The notes beneath the pieces are model-generated. The model saw nothing but the letters and a program-made list of their open reading frames with translations, did not search any database and was not told the DNA's origin. The position numbers and the translations under genes were made by a program. Positions 36,843 to 48,463 of a stretch of DNA of 64,000 nt are shown here, one piece after another (position 1 is the stretch's first letter; each line of letters opens with the position of its first letter). Origin of the DNA: Microthyrium microscopicum (lineage: Eukaryota > Ascomycota > Dothideomycetes > Microthyriales > Microthyriaceae). The stretch is from positions 127,256-191,255 of the forward strand of contig MU004245.1 in NCBI GenBank assembly GCA_010405405.1, in the 5' to 3' direction.

Positions 36843-38933
36843 TCAGACCAAAACAATTTGTTCACACATCACTTTGAGCTTGCCAGCACGATAATCATCC
36901 ACAACTCTTCCAAACATATACGGCCTATTATGAACCTGGCCAGACACTTTGTATTGGCCTGTTTTCTTCGCCGGCCTCAACATAATTGGCATAGGACATC
37001 CGAAGATAATGGCAACTTTGTCGCCCTTGCTGGTAGGTTTGAGACCAACACCGGCTATACCCCCTTCCGTTGAAAAGTAGCGTCGGTTGCCGCTGAACTT
37101 ATGCAATTGGTGAATGAACCGGAGGGGGTTTGTATTTGGATTTGCCTCAAGAGAACTGGCAAAGTAGGGGTCCGCCACGAAAATGTCGGTGATTTTCTTG
37201 TCCATATATTCACGGGCAAAGGCAATAAAGTCGGAAGTGAGGAATTGTATGTGGTCATAGGAATTAACCATGTTCCAGAGAAAGTCTTCCCAATAGTCCC
37301 AATCTCGCGCGTCGTTCTTGTGAGCGCTGGAGTGTAGCTCCCAGTACTTTGTGACGGTTTTTACAGCGTGCTTGTGGTTGTATGATATAATATCGGAAGT
37401 TTCCACTACAGTGTCGAGGATAAGCGCATTAACTTTTAATTGGTTGCCTTTGACTTCGATAAGTAGGTCCGTGTTGGACCTGCGCGTGCGAGAAGCGTCG
37501 AAATCAGGATGAGGTTCGAGTAGGTTATAGCGATGTCTTTCGTTCCAGACTGGCACCCATGTAGGCACATAGTCGTCCTTGATGCTTACATCCTTATGCT
37601 GTATATAGCACAAAAGCCGGCTGGACTGGGTTTTGATGCTGATATTCTCGGCAAGTAATCGGTTTGATTCGCTCACCGCTCGCTTGTAATCTGGTTCGAT
37701 GATATTTGCGTCGTTTACTCTTGCGGATGGATGCCCAAGTAGACCATATATATGATCGACAGCCTCAGTACAATGGTATCCACGCCCAGTATAGAGCACA
37801 ACCAACAAACCGCCATGATTGAGCTCCTCGTGAAAGGTCTTGACCTGTCTTAGAACAGCTCCATCGTTCAGCCAGGATTTGGTGGTTCCAAATGTTGACC
37901 AGACAGAATCGAGGGCATGAAACACTTTCTCGTATTCGATGTAGGTCAAATGACCCAAGAACTTTTGCATGTGGTGATAGAAGATGGCGAATAGGGCAAT
38001 TTGGCTGAAGACGAATTCGTGTTTACCGCAATATGCAGTTGCACCCGCTGCCAAACCGACCTCCTGAATGACCCATAGGCGGGTGAACCATGGGCGCTCT
38101 AGGAGTTGTTGAATGGCATCCCAGGCAGAAAAAGCTTGCATCAGCGGATGTTCCATTGGTATTGGGGGGATTTGATAGATGATTTCCCAGATATGGCCGC
38201 TGGAGATTGTTCGGATTCGCTCGACTTCGCTTGTCATGTACAAATTGAACTCTTTCATGAGATTTACAGCACCTGCTACGTCGACAGTTCGAGGTGTCTC
38301 ACCTAGCCAGATCAAAAGTTGCTCTCCTCGATTATAAATCTGGCCCATGAAAGACACCTGGTGTCCACGTTCCCCTTTAGAATCTTGGTTGATGCAGATG
38401 CCGTCTGCCCACAGAATTCGCGGAACCATTTGGCGACGAAAATGTCGCAGAGCATCATAGAGGCTGATTGTGATTGGGAAAGGCTTTCCATCAACGGTGA
38501 TCTCTTCCTTCCATTTTGCCGTCCCCCAACAGTATGAGATGGGCTCGTAAGCTGGAGCAACGTCGAACTCGGTGGTTATAATTTCGCATTTGACAGGGTC
38601 ATCGAAGTCGCCAGGAAGAAGACGAAGTAGTCGCATGAATTTGCCATCGGGTAAGGGACTGTGTTTGAAGCGTTCGGGCCCAGCCTTTTTGGTGGTTCTC
38701 ATGTCTTTTGTCTCAGGTTCACGTCGACTGCTGGACTCATTGAGGGTACTAGTGCTGTCTGTGTCCTCTCTATCAATCTTGGTTTGAGCTGGAATGTCAA
38801 CCTTCCAGCTCTCAGCGCGAGCAGACGGAAGGCATTTCTCGGACTTCTTTCTGGTTGATCTTCGACCAGGAAGTAAAGCAGTTAACCAGCGCCAAAAGGC
38901 CTTGCGCTTCGATTTGCGTGGATCGGTCGGCAT
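36843..38933 (-). CDS. HET-domain (heterokaryon-incompatibility-type) protein
   Basis: A single exon of 696 aa, starting at MPTDPRKSKRKAFW. The HET domain spans about residues 129-275: YEPISYCWGTAKW, then PITISLYDALRHFR, RILWADGICINQDS and GHQVSFMGQIYNRGEQLLIWLGE. The N-terminal 95 residues are basic and Ser-rich and probably disordered. The remainder is a helical region of unknown function, ending with a beta-type segment. HET proteins trigger cell death on fusion between incompatible hyphae. No NACHT, WD or other fused module is visible. It is unbroken as read. An upstream in-frame start adds 29 residues and was not preferred. Confidence 0.9.
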   Translation of the reverse strand: MPTDPRKSKRKAFWRWLTALLPGRRSTRKKSEKCLPSARAESWKVDIPAQTKIDREDTDSTSTLNESSSRREPETKDMRTTKKAGPERFKHSPLPDGKFMRLLRLLPGDFDDPVKCEIITTEFDVAPAYEPISYCWGTAKWKEEITVDGKPFPITISLYDALRHFRRQMVPRILWADGICINQDSKGERGHQVSFMGQIYNRGEQLLIWLGETPRTVDVAGAVNLMKEFNLYMTSEVERIRTISSGHIWEIIYQIPPIPMEHPLMQAFSAWDAIQQLLERPWFTRLWVIQEVGLAAGATAYCGKHEFVFSQIALFAIFYHHMQKFLGHLTYIEYEKVFHALDSVWSTFGTTKSWLNDGAVLRQVKTFHEELNHGGLLVVLYTGRGYHCTEAVDHIYGLLGHPSARVNDANIIEPDYKRAVSESNRLLAENISIKTQSSRLLCYIQHKDVSIKDDYVPTWVPVWNERHRYNLLEPHPDFDASRTRRSNTDLLIEVKGNQLKVNALILDTVVETSDIISYNHKHAVKTVTKYWELHSSAHKNDARDWDYWEDFLWNMVNSYDHIQFLTSDFIAFAREYMDKKITDIFVADPYFASSLEANPNTNPLRFIHQLHKFSGNRRYFSTEGGIAGVGLKPTSKGDKVAIIFGCPMPIMLRPAKKTGQYKVSGQVHNRPYMFGRVVDDYRAGKLKVMCEQIVLV

Positions 38934-39961
38934 GGTTGAGTGAAGATATAGTGAAAAGGGGCAGGACTTGAAGTTGTCCTCGAAGCGGATAGTTGAAAAG
39001 ACTACATATATGATGAACAAGAGTAGAATGTCAAGTAGAAGATGGACATAAGAAAAAGCTCCGAGTGAGCACTCTTATGCCGGCCTCATTGATCCTCCCG
39101 TCCCCTCCACAACGGCTCGGCCCAAAGCCCAGGCTTGCAAGCTAAACGCGAGAAATGCAGAAAATCCTGTAACGTTCAAAAGCCCCTAGTTGCTGACAGG
39201 TAAATCTTAGCCAATAGAAGCACACTAGAGTTGAAAAGTGCTGCCAAGCGAGGCGGTGCTCATGCACGATTCCAGAAAGAGAATCGCCAATGTGGCGCCA
39301 ATGCAGTCTTGGTGGAGATTTGACAACTTCTTAGTCTCAAACGCATCAGCAAATTCTTGGAGTATTTGCACACTGGAGTCCTTGTTATCACTGTATTGTA
39401 GTCTTCCTCTTGTTGCCAATAATATGTGAGATGTATGCCAAAACACATTGTATCGTCTTTCGAAGCCTCGAAGAACAGCTTCCATGACAACCTGTCAAAT
39501 ACTCTAATCTGTTCCCTGTCTAACCAGTGCAGCGGTCTTCAATTCCTTAAGCATAGGACCAATCATGGGCTCTGTATTTACCAGACTAGTAAACGGGTTA
39601 CTATAAATAGAGTAGCACTTGCAACGGTTCGATGCCAAAGCCACAACATTTGTCCCTTCAATGTGAACTTAGAACGGAGAGAGGTCTGCAATATTCAGAA
39701 ATATAAATACTAGCCTCATAAGCATAGCCCTCGCTAATTGTCTTTTTGCTTGATTACGACTCCAGCCACTCCATAACAGGTATAACAGTTACATTAGCTC
39801 TCCTCAAGTTGAGAGAGTGCACAATTACCCGAAACTCAAAAGAGCATGAACATCAAGTAGGAGTATATCTTTTGAGATGGTATTGTATTCAAATTACAGT
39901 AATAAAGTAAAGTTGTGCGAAAATTTGGGCTCCTTATGTTGCTACTGAAGCTTATTGTAAT
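38934..39961. other. intergenic upstream of HET gene
   Basis: About 1.03 kb, with the HET promoter at the left and the carboxylesterase 3' end at the right. Short frames on both strands show no family features. Confidence 0.5.
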
Positions 39962-42124
39962 CTAGAAGTTGGCTGATGCGTTGCTTGAGCTTGCAATTGT
40001 TGATGGTACGACAGCATCGGGCGGTGCATATCCTTTAAGATCAATAAGTTAGCCCAGGTATCTAAAGTATAGTTGTCATTAACAATGAGCACTCACCCAA
40101 ATCGTCAGTCATGCCTGCGGCAAGGTCTTTCCAGAAGTCACAATCGACTGCTTTATTTTCTTGGTCCGAAATCAACGCAAACCCTGTATCCGAAGCATTC
40201 AATACTGGAGTAAAGATTGGACCATATTTTACCAAGGGCCACTGAATAGTTCCATTGTCACGCTTTTCGTTGGGATCGCCAGTTAATGCATGCGAAACCA
40301 GGTAACTTTGGAATGAAGTAGCAAAGCTTCCAAATGTTGGATCTGACAAGAGAGAAAGGAAAGCCGTAGGAGAATTTGGATCCCAAAAGTCTGCCGAGAC
40401 GTCTGAGCCATGTAAGCCGGTGCCGCGAGCATATTGTAAGTTGTAGGTTTTGAATCCCGCAGAAATGAAGCGACTATTGCAGGTGAATACTGAGAATTGG
40501 TACAAGGCTCTTATTCTCGCCGCTTGGTCACCGCCGTATTTTGAGAGAGAATACTGGGCCTCAATTGCCGCTTTGGCTTTCTGTGAAGTTCCCCAATATA
40601 AATTGACAACTGCTTGGAATGTATCTTCCGTTGAGTTGGCGGGTAAGAAAATTTGAGGCTCGTTGATGACATGAGAGTTGATTATGGTTTCAACTCCTTC
40701 AATCGTTTTGCCTGTAAAGCATTAATGGGTATACTTCAAACATACTAAGTTACTAATTGTTAAGTGTGGTCGAACTTACCTGCGGCGATCTCTAAAGCAG
40801 GGTGCTGTCGAACGAAGTTGCCATCTGCTGCTGGTCTAACCACGAAATTAGTTGCTATCAAAAGCTAGCCTCAAGAGCACGACTTACCCAAGACCCGGTT
40901 TATTTCCTGGCAAGGCTGCAACATAACCAGTTGTGGCATTCTGAAGTACTGTCCAATCCACCGATCGTAGGCAAGCTATCACATCGGTACTGTTGCTTCC
41001 ACAGCCTGCTCTAGTCGCTACGTCTTGGAATTGTGTCTCTAGCAGACCCTTTCGATCAATTTGCATATCAAATGCCGAGCTTTGCATCAGTGCTCTATGG
41101 AAGAGCGGTTTCTCTTTCCCGCCGAAGGCTGTAAGTTGATGCATTATAGAGCCAGAGCCAGCCGACTCTCCCCAAAGGCTAACATCGTCAGTGTCGCCAC
41201 CAAATAATTCGCCATAACTCTGAATCCATTCTAGAACCGCATATTGCTAAAAATTCTTAGTACAAACTATCTTGATGGGGATACTCCAATCTTAGCCAAC
41301 ACTTCTTGCTAGTAAAATGCCATTATTCGATCGAATAATGATATGGGACATGAAGCAAGACGACTGAACATCACGTTTATAGCGAATACTTACATCCCAA
41401 AGACCAGCATTAGGTGTCGCTTCTTTCTCCATTGTAGATCCAGCCAAGAATCCAAACGCATTGAGCTAACAAAGGTCAGTCAAAGCCCATGGTTCCAACA
41501 CCTTAACATACGCGATAGTTTCCAGCAACATAAATGAAGTTTCCTCCAGACATCTTGATAAGTGGAGTAGCATCGTATCCTCCTTCCTTGGAGCCGAAGT
41601 TGTAGGCGCCGCCATAAATCCACATCACGATCGGAAGCCCGTTCCATTGATATGGGTCCAATGCCTTTTTGGGCACGTAGACATCTAAGAACAGACAGTC
41701 CTCCCCAAACGTTTTGGCGCCGCTCACGAGCTGCGCAGGATCAATACCTGGTGGTAGGGCTCCTCCAGGTACTGATCCTGAGAGAAGACCGGCTGGCAGT
41801 ACTTGAGGGCATGCTGGTCCATATTCGCCAGTCTGTAAGGTCTTGTTATTTGCTGGTGGAGCTGGTTTCGCAAACCTAAGCGACCCAACTGGCGGAGCTG
41901 CGAAGCGAATATTCTTGAAAACGTACACCTGCAAGATATGTTAATTCAGTTCTTTGAAGTTGAAAACTAAGACAAACCTGGGTCGTCGCGTTGTACGAAG
42001 TTGCTCGCCAGGTACCATATGGAAGTTTTATGGTTGGCAAAGCCGATGCTGCTGTCGCTGTTGGTGATTGCGGCAAAGCTGATACCGCATGAGCCAAAAC
42101 GCATATAGTCCATAACAGTCTCAT
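39962..42124 (-). CDS. secreted type-B carboxylesterase/lipase
   Basis: Seven exons, 42124-41978, 41928-41512, 41465-41394, 41246-40888, 40835-40780, 40711-40097 and 40032-39962, encode 578 aa. The signal peptide MRLLWTICVLAHAVSALP leads to the COesterase fold: the start motif FKNIRFAAPPVGSLRF, the EDCLFLDVYVP signature, an oxyanion-hole YGGAYNFG (Tyr replacing the usual His), and GESAGSGS with nucleophile Ser at about 240. The acid and histidine are not placed with confidence. Likely a secreted lipase or feruloyl/steryl esterase-like enzyme. A TATAAATG sequence lies about 530 nt upstream (minus strand near 42660), so an untranslated leader is possible. Confidence 0.9.
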
Positions 42125-43976
42125 TTTGCTTATTATCACAAAATTCTTGAATCAATGGGGAAGAGAAAGCAAAGGTAATGAGTTCCTTTTCTGCTTTACA
42201 GAGGCGAATATAATGACGCCACAGCACGCGTATGGCTTTGGTCATGGTAACGCTTGACTCATGATACCTGAGCGGCAAGCGGAAGTCTTTGCAAATCATA
42301 CATGGTTGGATCAATGTTCTCGGTCATAAAATGATTCGCCAGAACAAGAAATGGCCGAAGATTCTGAGGGGATTTCCATCTCGGCATGTAAAAGCGGAAT
42401 TTATTCTGAAGATTAACGTCCTTCGGTGAAAATTTCGTGGACATACTACACCAAGTTAGGCAAGAGGAAAGCAGGAATCAGAGGCTCTGGTCTTTGCATC
42501 GGGAGTATACTGCCTGATGTTCAGAGTGGTTTCTAGGCTCCTGATTCCCACCAGCACCATTTTTGACTCTTTCCAATTGCTAATTGAGTACTCCACTAGG
42601 CAAAACCATATGCTGAGAACAGAGTATGTATGGTCCACTCAGACTTCTGGCCATTTATAGCCCAGTCCGTCTGAGGGGAAGCAAAGCTCCCCAGTACCAA
42701 ATATGCATATGCACGGCGCCATATACCCCAGCTCCAGGGGTAGGTATTCGACAATTAAAAGGAATCTGAGAAAACTGGCAACTATGATTATGCCTCGCGC
42801 TTAGGTGGCTCATCGGAAGTTCTTCTGGGATAATCTTTGATTAGGAGAACCGAACTTATTCATTGCCAGATCTCCGAAACTGCTGCTGAAATTGCTAGAA
42901 CGGGCCTTAAAGACTGCGATTCAATGCTGTTATCCTGTACTACTATTTCATACTTTGTTCCTTCGGATGCTAGTCATGAACAAGGAATCTGCAATCGAGC
43001 TACGCACGTGGCTGATCGTCAGGGTTGTTGCTTCGCTCTCGCGTTCAACGTGATAATGATCAGGGATCCAAACGCATACGAGGATTACCTTGGTAGTACT
43101 AGGGTATGCGTGGCCAAGTATCGAGGCTGATCGAAAGGGTGATAACAAGCATTTTCGAATACAAGTACCTGCTTTAGTCCAAGTACGTTTCAATCGTGGA
43201 TTACCACAAAATTTAGACTGGAAATCACTCTTTACTCTTCAGTTCAAAACACAAATTGCTTTCTACAAAAGAACATCATTCCGAAATGTCACTGAGTCTC
43301 AATAGTCGCTAGGGCTCCATACCAAGAAATGGCCTTTAGAAAACAGTTGCAATGCCAATGTGTTTTGAGAGACTACAGTATTCGCCTCATAAGTGTCAAT
43401 GTATCGTCTGCATGATCACGGGCAGAACAAAGTTGCCAATGAGACATACTACTTTTTATCTTGTAGCAATTCTCTGCACGCGAAGACTCCCACCAGCTGT
43501 ATTCTGATATTCTAAGACCTGCTTAGAGCCCTTAATTCGCAAAGCTCGCATTTTCTAGCCCTGCTTCCAAACAGAACAATCGCCATCACCTTGTTAAGCT
43601 GCCTACCCAACTGCATAAACTCCAGCGTTCTCTATTGGGCATTTAATCAATTTCTTATTGAAAACTAGGTACAAATTTGTGCAATGGGGAAATGAACCAA
43701 TAGCATACTCCGCTGTCTTACCTGTTGCGACAAAGTCACTGCCATTTCCCCATCGTTTAATGTAAAATTGAATCTATATTCAGTCCCCCGGAGTATGGGA
43801 AACCATTCTTGTTGTTCAGTTATGGAGGAAATGTATCAAGGCTACCTATCTAGGTACCTTTGTAGAATTAAATTCCTACAGCGCCACGTATAGCCATTTT
43901 ACTTTAAGGAGTATATATGTCGCGGTGAGAAACACCAGCAGCTTGCACTACAACAGTTGGCTATCAATTCTTGACA
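42125..43976. other. divergent intergenic region, esterase and Nod19-like gene 1
   Basis: About 1.85 kb, presumably holding both promoters. A TATAAATG box is visible for the esterase side (near 42660-42652, minus) and a TATATAT sequence for the other side (43912-43918). Reading frames inside it are short and unsupported; no repeat family was recognised. Confidence 0.55.
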
Positions 43977-45657
43977 ATGAAAAGCTTTTCATTATTGCTT
44001 CTGCCGCTTCTTGCGGACGCGGCTGTTGTTGGCCAGCGACCGGAAATCTTATGTATGTGGTTTTGATTCAATATTATGCTGAGATCACTGAAGCTTACAA
44101 CGTTCAGATAAAAGACAATTGGAGTCTCTAGCCAGTCAGGTCGTCGGAAAACCGCTTGCCTCCACTTCAAAGAAGACCCTCAAGCCAGAGCTGTTTGCCA
44201 AAACACCACAGGCCCTGCGTGAGAAGGTCACTTGGGGACCATTCAAGCTTACAGCTGCTAATGTACTTGAGTCTGACCCTCTAGCGAATTTAAGGTCATT
44301 GCTCACTCGTTCTTAGGGAACACATTCTGCAAGTGGTTTCGTAAAACTCGATAAGCAAAGTGATATGATCGGTACTCTCATCTCAGGACACTGTCAAGAA
44401 TGCATGGTTTTGTCAGCAGAAGCAACCATCGAAGACGCCAAAGGCACTCGGTTAGGTCTGGATCATGGAATATACGTCCACCATGTCATTTCCTTGGACA
44501 TTGGTAGAGCAGGAGTAATGCCACCTGCGTTTGCCATGGGTTGCAACCCGCTCGCCGGCTTCAACCTCTCTTCGATGGCATCTGGAGGCGGTAAAGCTGC
44601 TGGAGGCCACTCACACGGAATGAGACGGGATACCACAGTCGACGAACCTAAAAGCTCTTCTCCCGTAGCACCGAAGTCAACTCAGCCTGCGAGCAGTTGG
44701 GCTAGTACCTTAGGATCAATCTTTGCGCCGCCAAAGGTTTCAATTTTCGTTGGCAAAGGCAACGAAGCACAGGCGACTTTGTTCGCAGCACCAAACACTA
44801 CTGTCAAGAGTGGCTACTACATTGGGAAGACTGATCAAATCTATGCGTCCGCAGAGATCGTCAACTACAAAACATATGACAGAGAAGTATACCTCTCCCT
44901 GGACTACGAATACGTTCCAGGCAATGGTAAGAGACCGGAAGGATATATGGATGTCGGCATGGGCGCGATCAACATCGATGCTTGTATGAACAAATTTGAT
45001 CTACCTGGTATGTTCAATACTCGGTGGTCAGAAAACGCTACGAAATCGACTAACAATGGAAACTCAGATCCGCCAAAGAACAAATCTATCACTTATACAT
45101 CTCCGGACTGGTATGTGATGGCAAATGGTTATCTCATCAATTTGAGTAAGTTCTTCCTCCTTTCATCTCTCCTTACCTACGAATAGCACACATACTGACA
45201 AGTAATTCAATAGGCCCACATATGTAAGCGCAAATTACAGTATTTTAACGAGAGTTAAAAGATCTCGCTAACCATAGATCGAAGGCATGACGGAGCTGTT
45301 AACATGAAGTTTTTCCTCAACGACAAACAAGTTTGCAAGTCGGACGCGATATACGGCGGAGACGGTGGAACTGTGATTGACGGGAAGAGCTGGGAAACAA
45401 TTACAAGCTATTCGCTCTGCAAAGACCCTGTCAGGATCAGAATTGGAGATAAGCTCAAGATCTCTTCCGAATACGACTTAAGCAGGCACCGACTGTTAGT
45501 ATATCCGATATACATCCCCTTTTATCCAGCTAGGCTCGCCAAATAACTAACCCGATTGTTACACAGGAGACCAATGTCCAAAGATCACGGCATGGAAGCG
45601 GAGGCCATGGCCCTTGCCAACTTCCAATTTGCCATAGAAAATGGAAGCCTAAAATAA
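43977..45657 (+). CDS. secreted Nod19-like protein 1
   Basis: Six exons, 43977-44052, 44108-44262, 44317-45145, 45214-45223, 45285-45494 and 45567-45657, give 456 aa with signal peptide MKSFSLLLLPLLADAAVV. The intron 44263-44316 removes an in-frame stop and gives LTAANGTHSASG. The fourth exon is only 10 nt and joins to MHDGAVNMKFFLND. Segments GIYVHHV, SGYYIGKTDQIYASAEIVNY, LDYEYVPGNG and DKQVCKSDAIYGGDGG resemble the plant stress-up-regulated Nod19 (SURNod19) type, which I think also covers fungal secreted proteins; I am moderately sure of that label. HH and HDG motifs could bind metal. It is paralogous to the gene at 57268-58634. Confidence 0.82.
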
Positions 45658-46501
45658 TGTTAATATTGGAGTCCATCGAGGATACCAGCTCAAATATAAA
45701 ATAACATACCTCGAACCGATTGCTTGCTGCTCTGGTGCTATATAACAAGTCATTCTTTTTCAGAGGTAATTATATATTTGAACCCGAAAAATGACTCTCG
45801 AGCGTTCTTAAATCAAGTTCAAGCTTTGGAAATACTGACCATGGCACTTCGGAACTCCCAAGTTCCGATCCAACTCATGAACCGCGATTAAACCAGCGCC
45901 GTCTTTTCCAGCTGTACTGTAAAGAAATCGAACGCTTCTGGGACAACCGGGCGCGAAAGGATTCTAGTTCAAAATGTCCGAGTTATTTTCGTTATTTCTG
46001 CCTGCTTCTGAGATGAGGTAATGCCAAATTTGGAAGCCGGTAGCAATTGTCTCCGACGGGACATCTTGCATGATTCTCAGATTGTGTAATGCTATTGGTC
46101 AGCTATAGATTAATCATGATGTAGAGGTGCCTAAACTGGTATCGAACCTAAATACAGCAACAGGGTCTTCCGAGCGGTGCGATTGATATTACAAAGCCCT
46201 TTCGAAGGATTCAGGGTAGATCAAGAAGGATCTATGACACAGCCTCCAAACATAGATTGATTGGTACCTGGTCTAGAACGAGAAACAAAGTTTCTAAAAA
46301 CGTTAATGATGCCTATTGCATCATTAGGCGTCAGTATACTTCGAGATTGATATATAAGAGACCAGTCACTCCTGGACTAGACTCGACAAAACATCTCTAC
46401 AATACAACACTACCTCCAAACAATCATCAGCATCTTCAAAGATCAAAGAATTACATCAAATATTCCTACACATCAACATACATCACCATCCATTATCCAA
46501 A
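45658..46501. other. intergenic
   Basis: About 0.84 kb between Nod19-like gene 1 and the small ORF at 46502. A TATATAAG box at 46351-46358 lies 150 nt before that ORF. Confidence 0.5.
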
Positions 46502-46735
46502 ATGACAAACCAATATACCTCACCAGCCTCGTCAACTGACAGCCTCATGTCAACCTTGAAACCTACCGAACATGCCTCACAATCTGAAACGGCTTCCAAA
46601 CATCATCGCTGGAGTCTGAGATCAAAATCGACAGACAGATCGACAGACCGAAAGAAGAAGCATAGATATACACCATCAAATGGAGTCTTCCAAACATTTA
46701 TACTTACACAAGCCTGTCAAGTAGGAGGAGTATGA
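46502..46735 (+). CDS. small Ser/Lys-rich protein (tentative)
   Basis: 77 aa, MTNQYTSPASSTDSLMSTLK followed by a basic stretch (HRWSLRSKSTD, RKKKHRYTPSNG). The TATATAAG box at 46351-46358, the CA-rich leader and a clean start context make expression plausible. No family was recognised. The downstream frame at 46732-46917 could be a continuation by splicing, but no good donor/acceptor pair was found, so it is not joined. Confidence is limited. Confidence 0.4.
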   Translation: MTNQYTSPASSTDSLMSTLKPTEHASQSETASKHHRWSLRSKSTDRSTDRKKKHRYTPSNGVFQTFILTQACQVGGV

Positions 46736-47566
46736 GGAAAGTGTTTGAGGGAAAGCAGCCAGCAAAAGGCCCTTTCCGGCCACAAGAAGTCTGCCAATTC
46801 GACGGCCCACTTTGCCAGTTGATTGCACGAAATGGGATCTATTGCTCTACTAAAGGTCTGCTCTCAGCAGATGGCTCAGCGAGGCAGAGACGGTTAAGGA
46901 TCTGGCACAAATCATGAAGCACGACGAACTTTCAGCGAACTTGAAAGCATTTACGAATCTTATGAAAACAATATTAGTTCGTAATTAGATCTTATTTCAA
47001 TTATTAGAAGATAACACAGAAAATCTCGAACTTGTAATTCGTGATGGTGTGTTTTTTTTGATTGCTCTTCGTGTGCCCAAATGTCTCTCTGTGGAATACG
47101 TGGAAGCGTACTGTGTAATGACGCGAAAACAGCTTCCTCAATAAAAACAAACCGAAGGCAATTATTCTATGACTTGCAGTAAGCATTCTACTTTCCTTTC
47201 CATAGCCTAGCTATCACTTCTCGTGGGCCAGTAGATGCTGGGGTCAAGTGCATTTATGACGAGGCGTAGAGTAGTATTGGCGCCATTGATATGACATTTG
47301 TAATATCATCAACAGGACTAGATTACTCCAGAGCTTTAAAGCATAGTAGAGGAAAGTACAAACTGAGTAAGGGATCTCGTCGATTCAGGGGCTCTCAAGA
47401 ACTTGAGGTCGTCTCGATACTATACGTGAGATGTGGCTGGGGTGTGGCGCATGAAAATACGCACTGCCACATCTGTTATGTAATCAAACCACCATGCATC
47501 CAAATATTCTCAGCTAGCATCTGTGTCAACTCCATCTACCAACGACGAAGTCAAAAACCACTCACA
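46736..47566. other. intergenic upstream of eL29
   Basis: About 0.83 kb. Nothing gene-like was supported apart from a short frame at 46732-46917 of unknown status. It ends in a CA-rich leader just before the eL29 start. Confidence 0.45.
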
Positions 47567-47996
47567 ATGGCCAGTACGTGCTCTATTCACGCCTTTGATT
47601 CTTTTCACCAAGTACTGACATTGATCTCACAGAGTCAAAGAACTCGTCTCAGCACAACCAGAGCGCCAAGGCTCACCGTAACGGGTACGAAATTCCATCA
47701 CATTAGCAGCCGTATTTGAGTTTGCGCGATGCTAGTAATCGCGCAACTTCATTGATCCTCCTTGATGTATAAGAAGACGATTTTTAGGGTCTCAATGGCT
47801 AACAATGATGTTGAACAGTATCAAAAAAGCGAAGACCCACCGATATCCATCTCTCAAGGGTGTCGACCCCAAATTCCGACGTAACCATCGACATGCGCTT
47901 CATGGCACCATGAAGGCATTGGTACGGCACCACTCGCACCGCGATTATATTTTTGCTGACAGTGGCTAGGCGAAGGCGAAGGCTGAGGCATCATAG
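47567..47996 (+). CDS. RPL29: 60S ribosomal protein eL29
   Basis: Four exons, 47567-47573, 47633-47684, 47819-47921 and 47970-47996, encode 62 aa. It begins MAKSKNSSQHNQSAKAHRNG, then IKKAKTHRYPSLKGVDPKF and RRNHRHALHGTMKAL, closing AKAKAEAS. This is the tiny, highly basic eL29 subunit protein of the cytosolic large ribosomal subunit. The first exon holds only 7 nt (ATG GCC A). No single frame covers the gene, so simple frame scanning misses it. The last exon is the least certain because the tail varies between fungi, but the splice sites and phase agree. Confidence 0.93.
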
Positions 47997-48463
47997 GACA
48001 ACAAACATGGGATTGTTTAAGGTTGGAGTTCGGGCCGTGGATGACTGATTGCATGTTCATGTTCAAATGGATTCCGTCCTATGAATGAAAGGAGTGGCGA
48101 CAGCGACTCTTGCATCTGCATCGGCATATCTGGATACTCTGTGACCGTGAAATTCCCGCGCCTTTATCCCACCAACCATGACTTCCATTACAGAATTACT
48201 CCGGATCCTTGGAAATCGACGTAATGGTTACAGCAACCACTGGCATATGTGTGTACAGATTCAGGCTCTTCTATGCCTGAATACTGAAGGAATTTCAACG
48301 TGCCTATATTGAACCTGCCCATTTCATTACCAAACACCCCGCTCTGAACAAATCGGCTGAGGGTGCATGAAGAACTGGACACATTTTGCGCCAACCACTT
48401 TAATACTGACACTAGTGTATATGTATCTGCTGAAGGTACCTATGAGTTGTATACTGACTCTCG
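47997..48463. other. convergent 3' intergenic region
   Basis: About 470 nt between the eL29 stop and the oxygenase stop. No further feature was recognised. Confidence 0.5.

Noticed and set aside
44314-44316. In-frame stop in Nod19-like gene 1
   Set aside because: A 54-nt phase-0 intron (44263-44316) removes it and restores similarity, so the gene is not considered broken.
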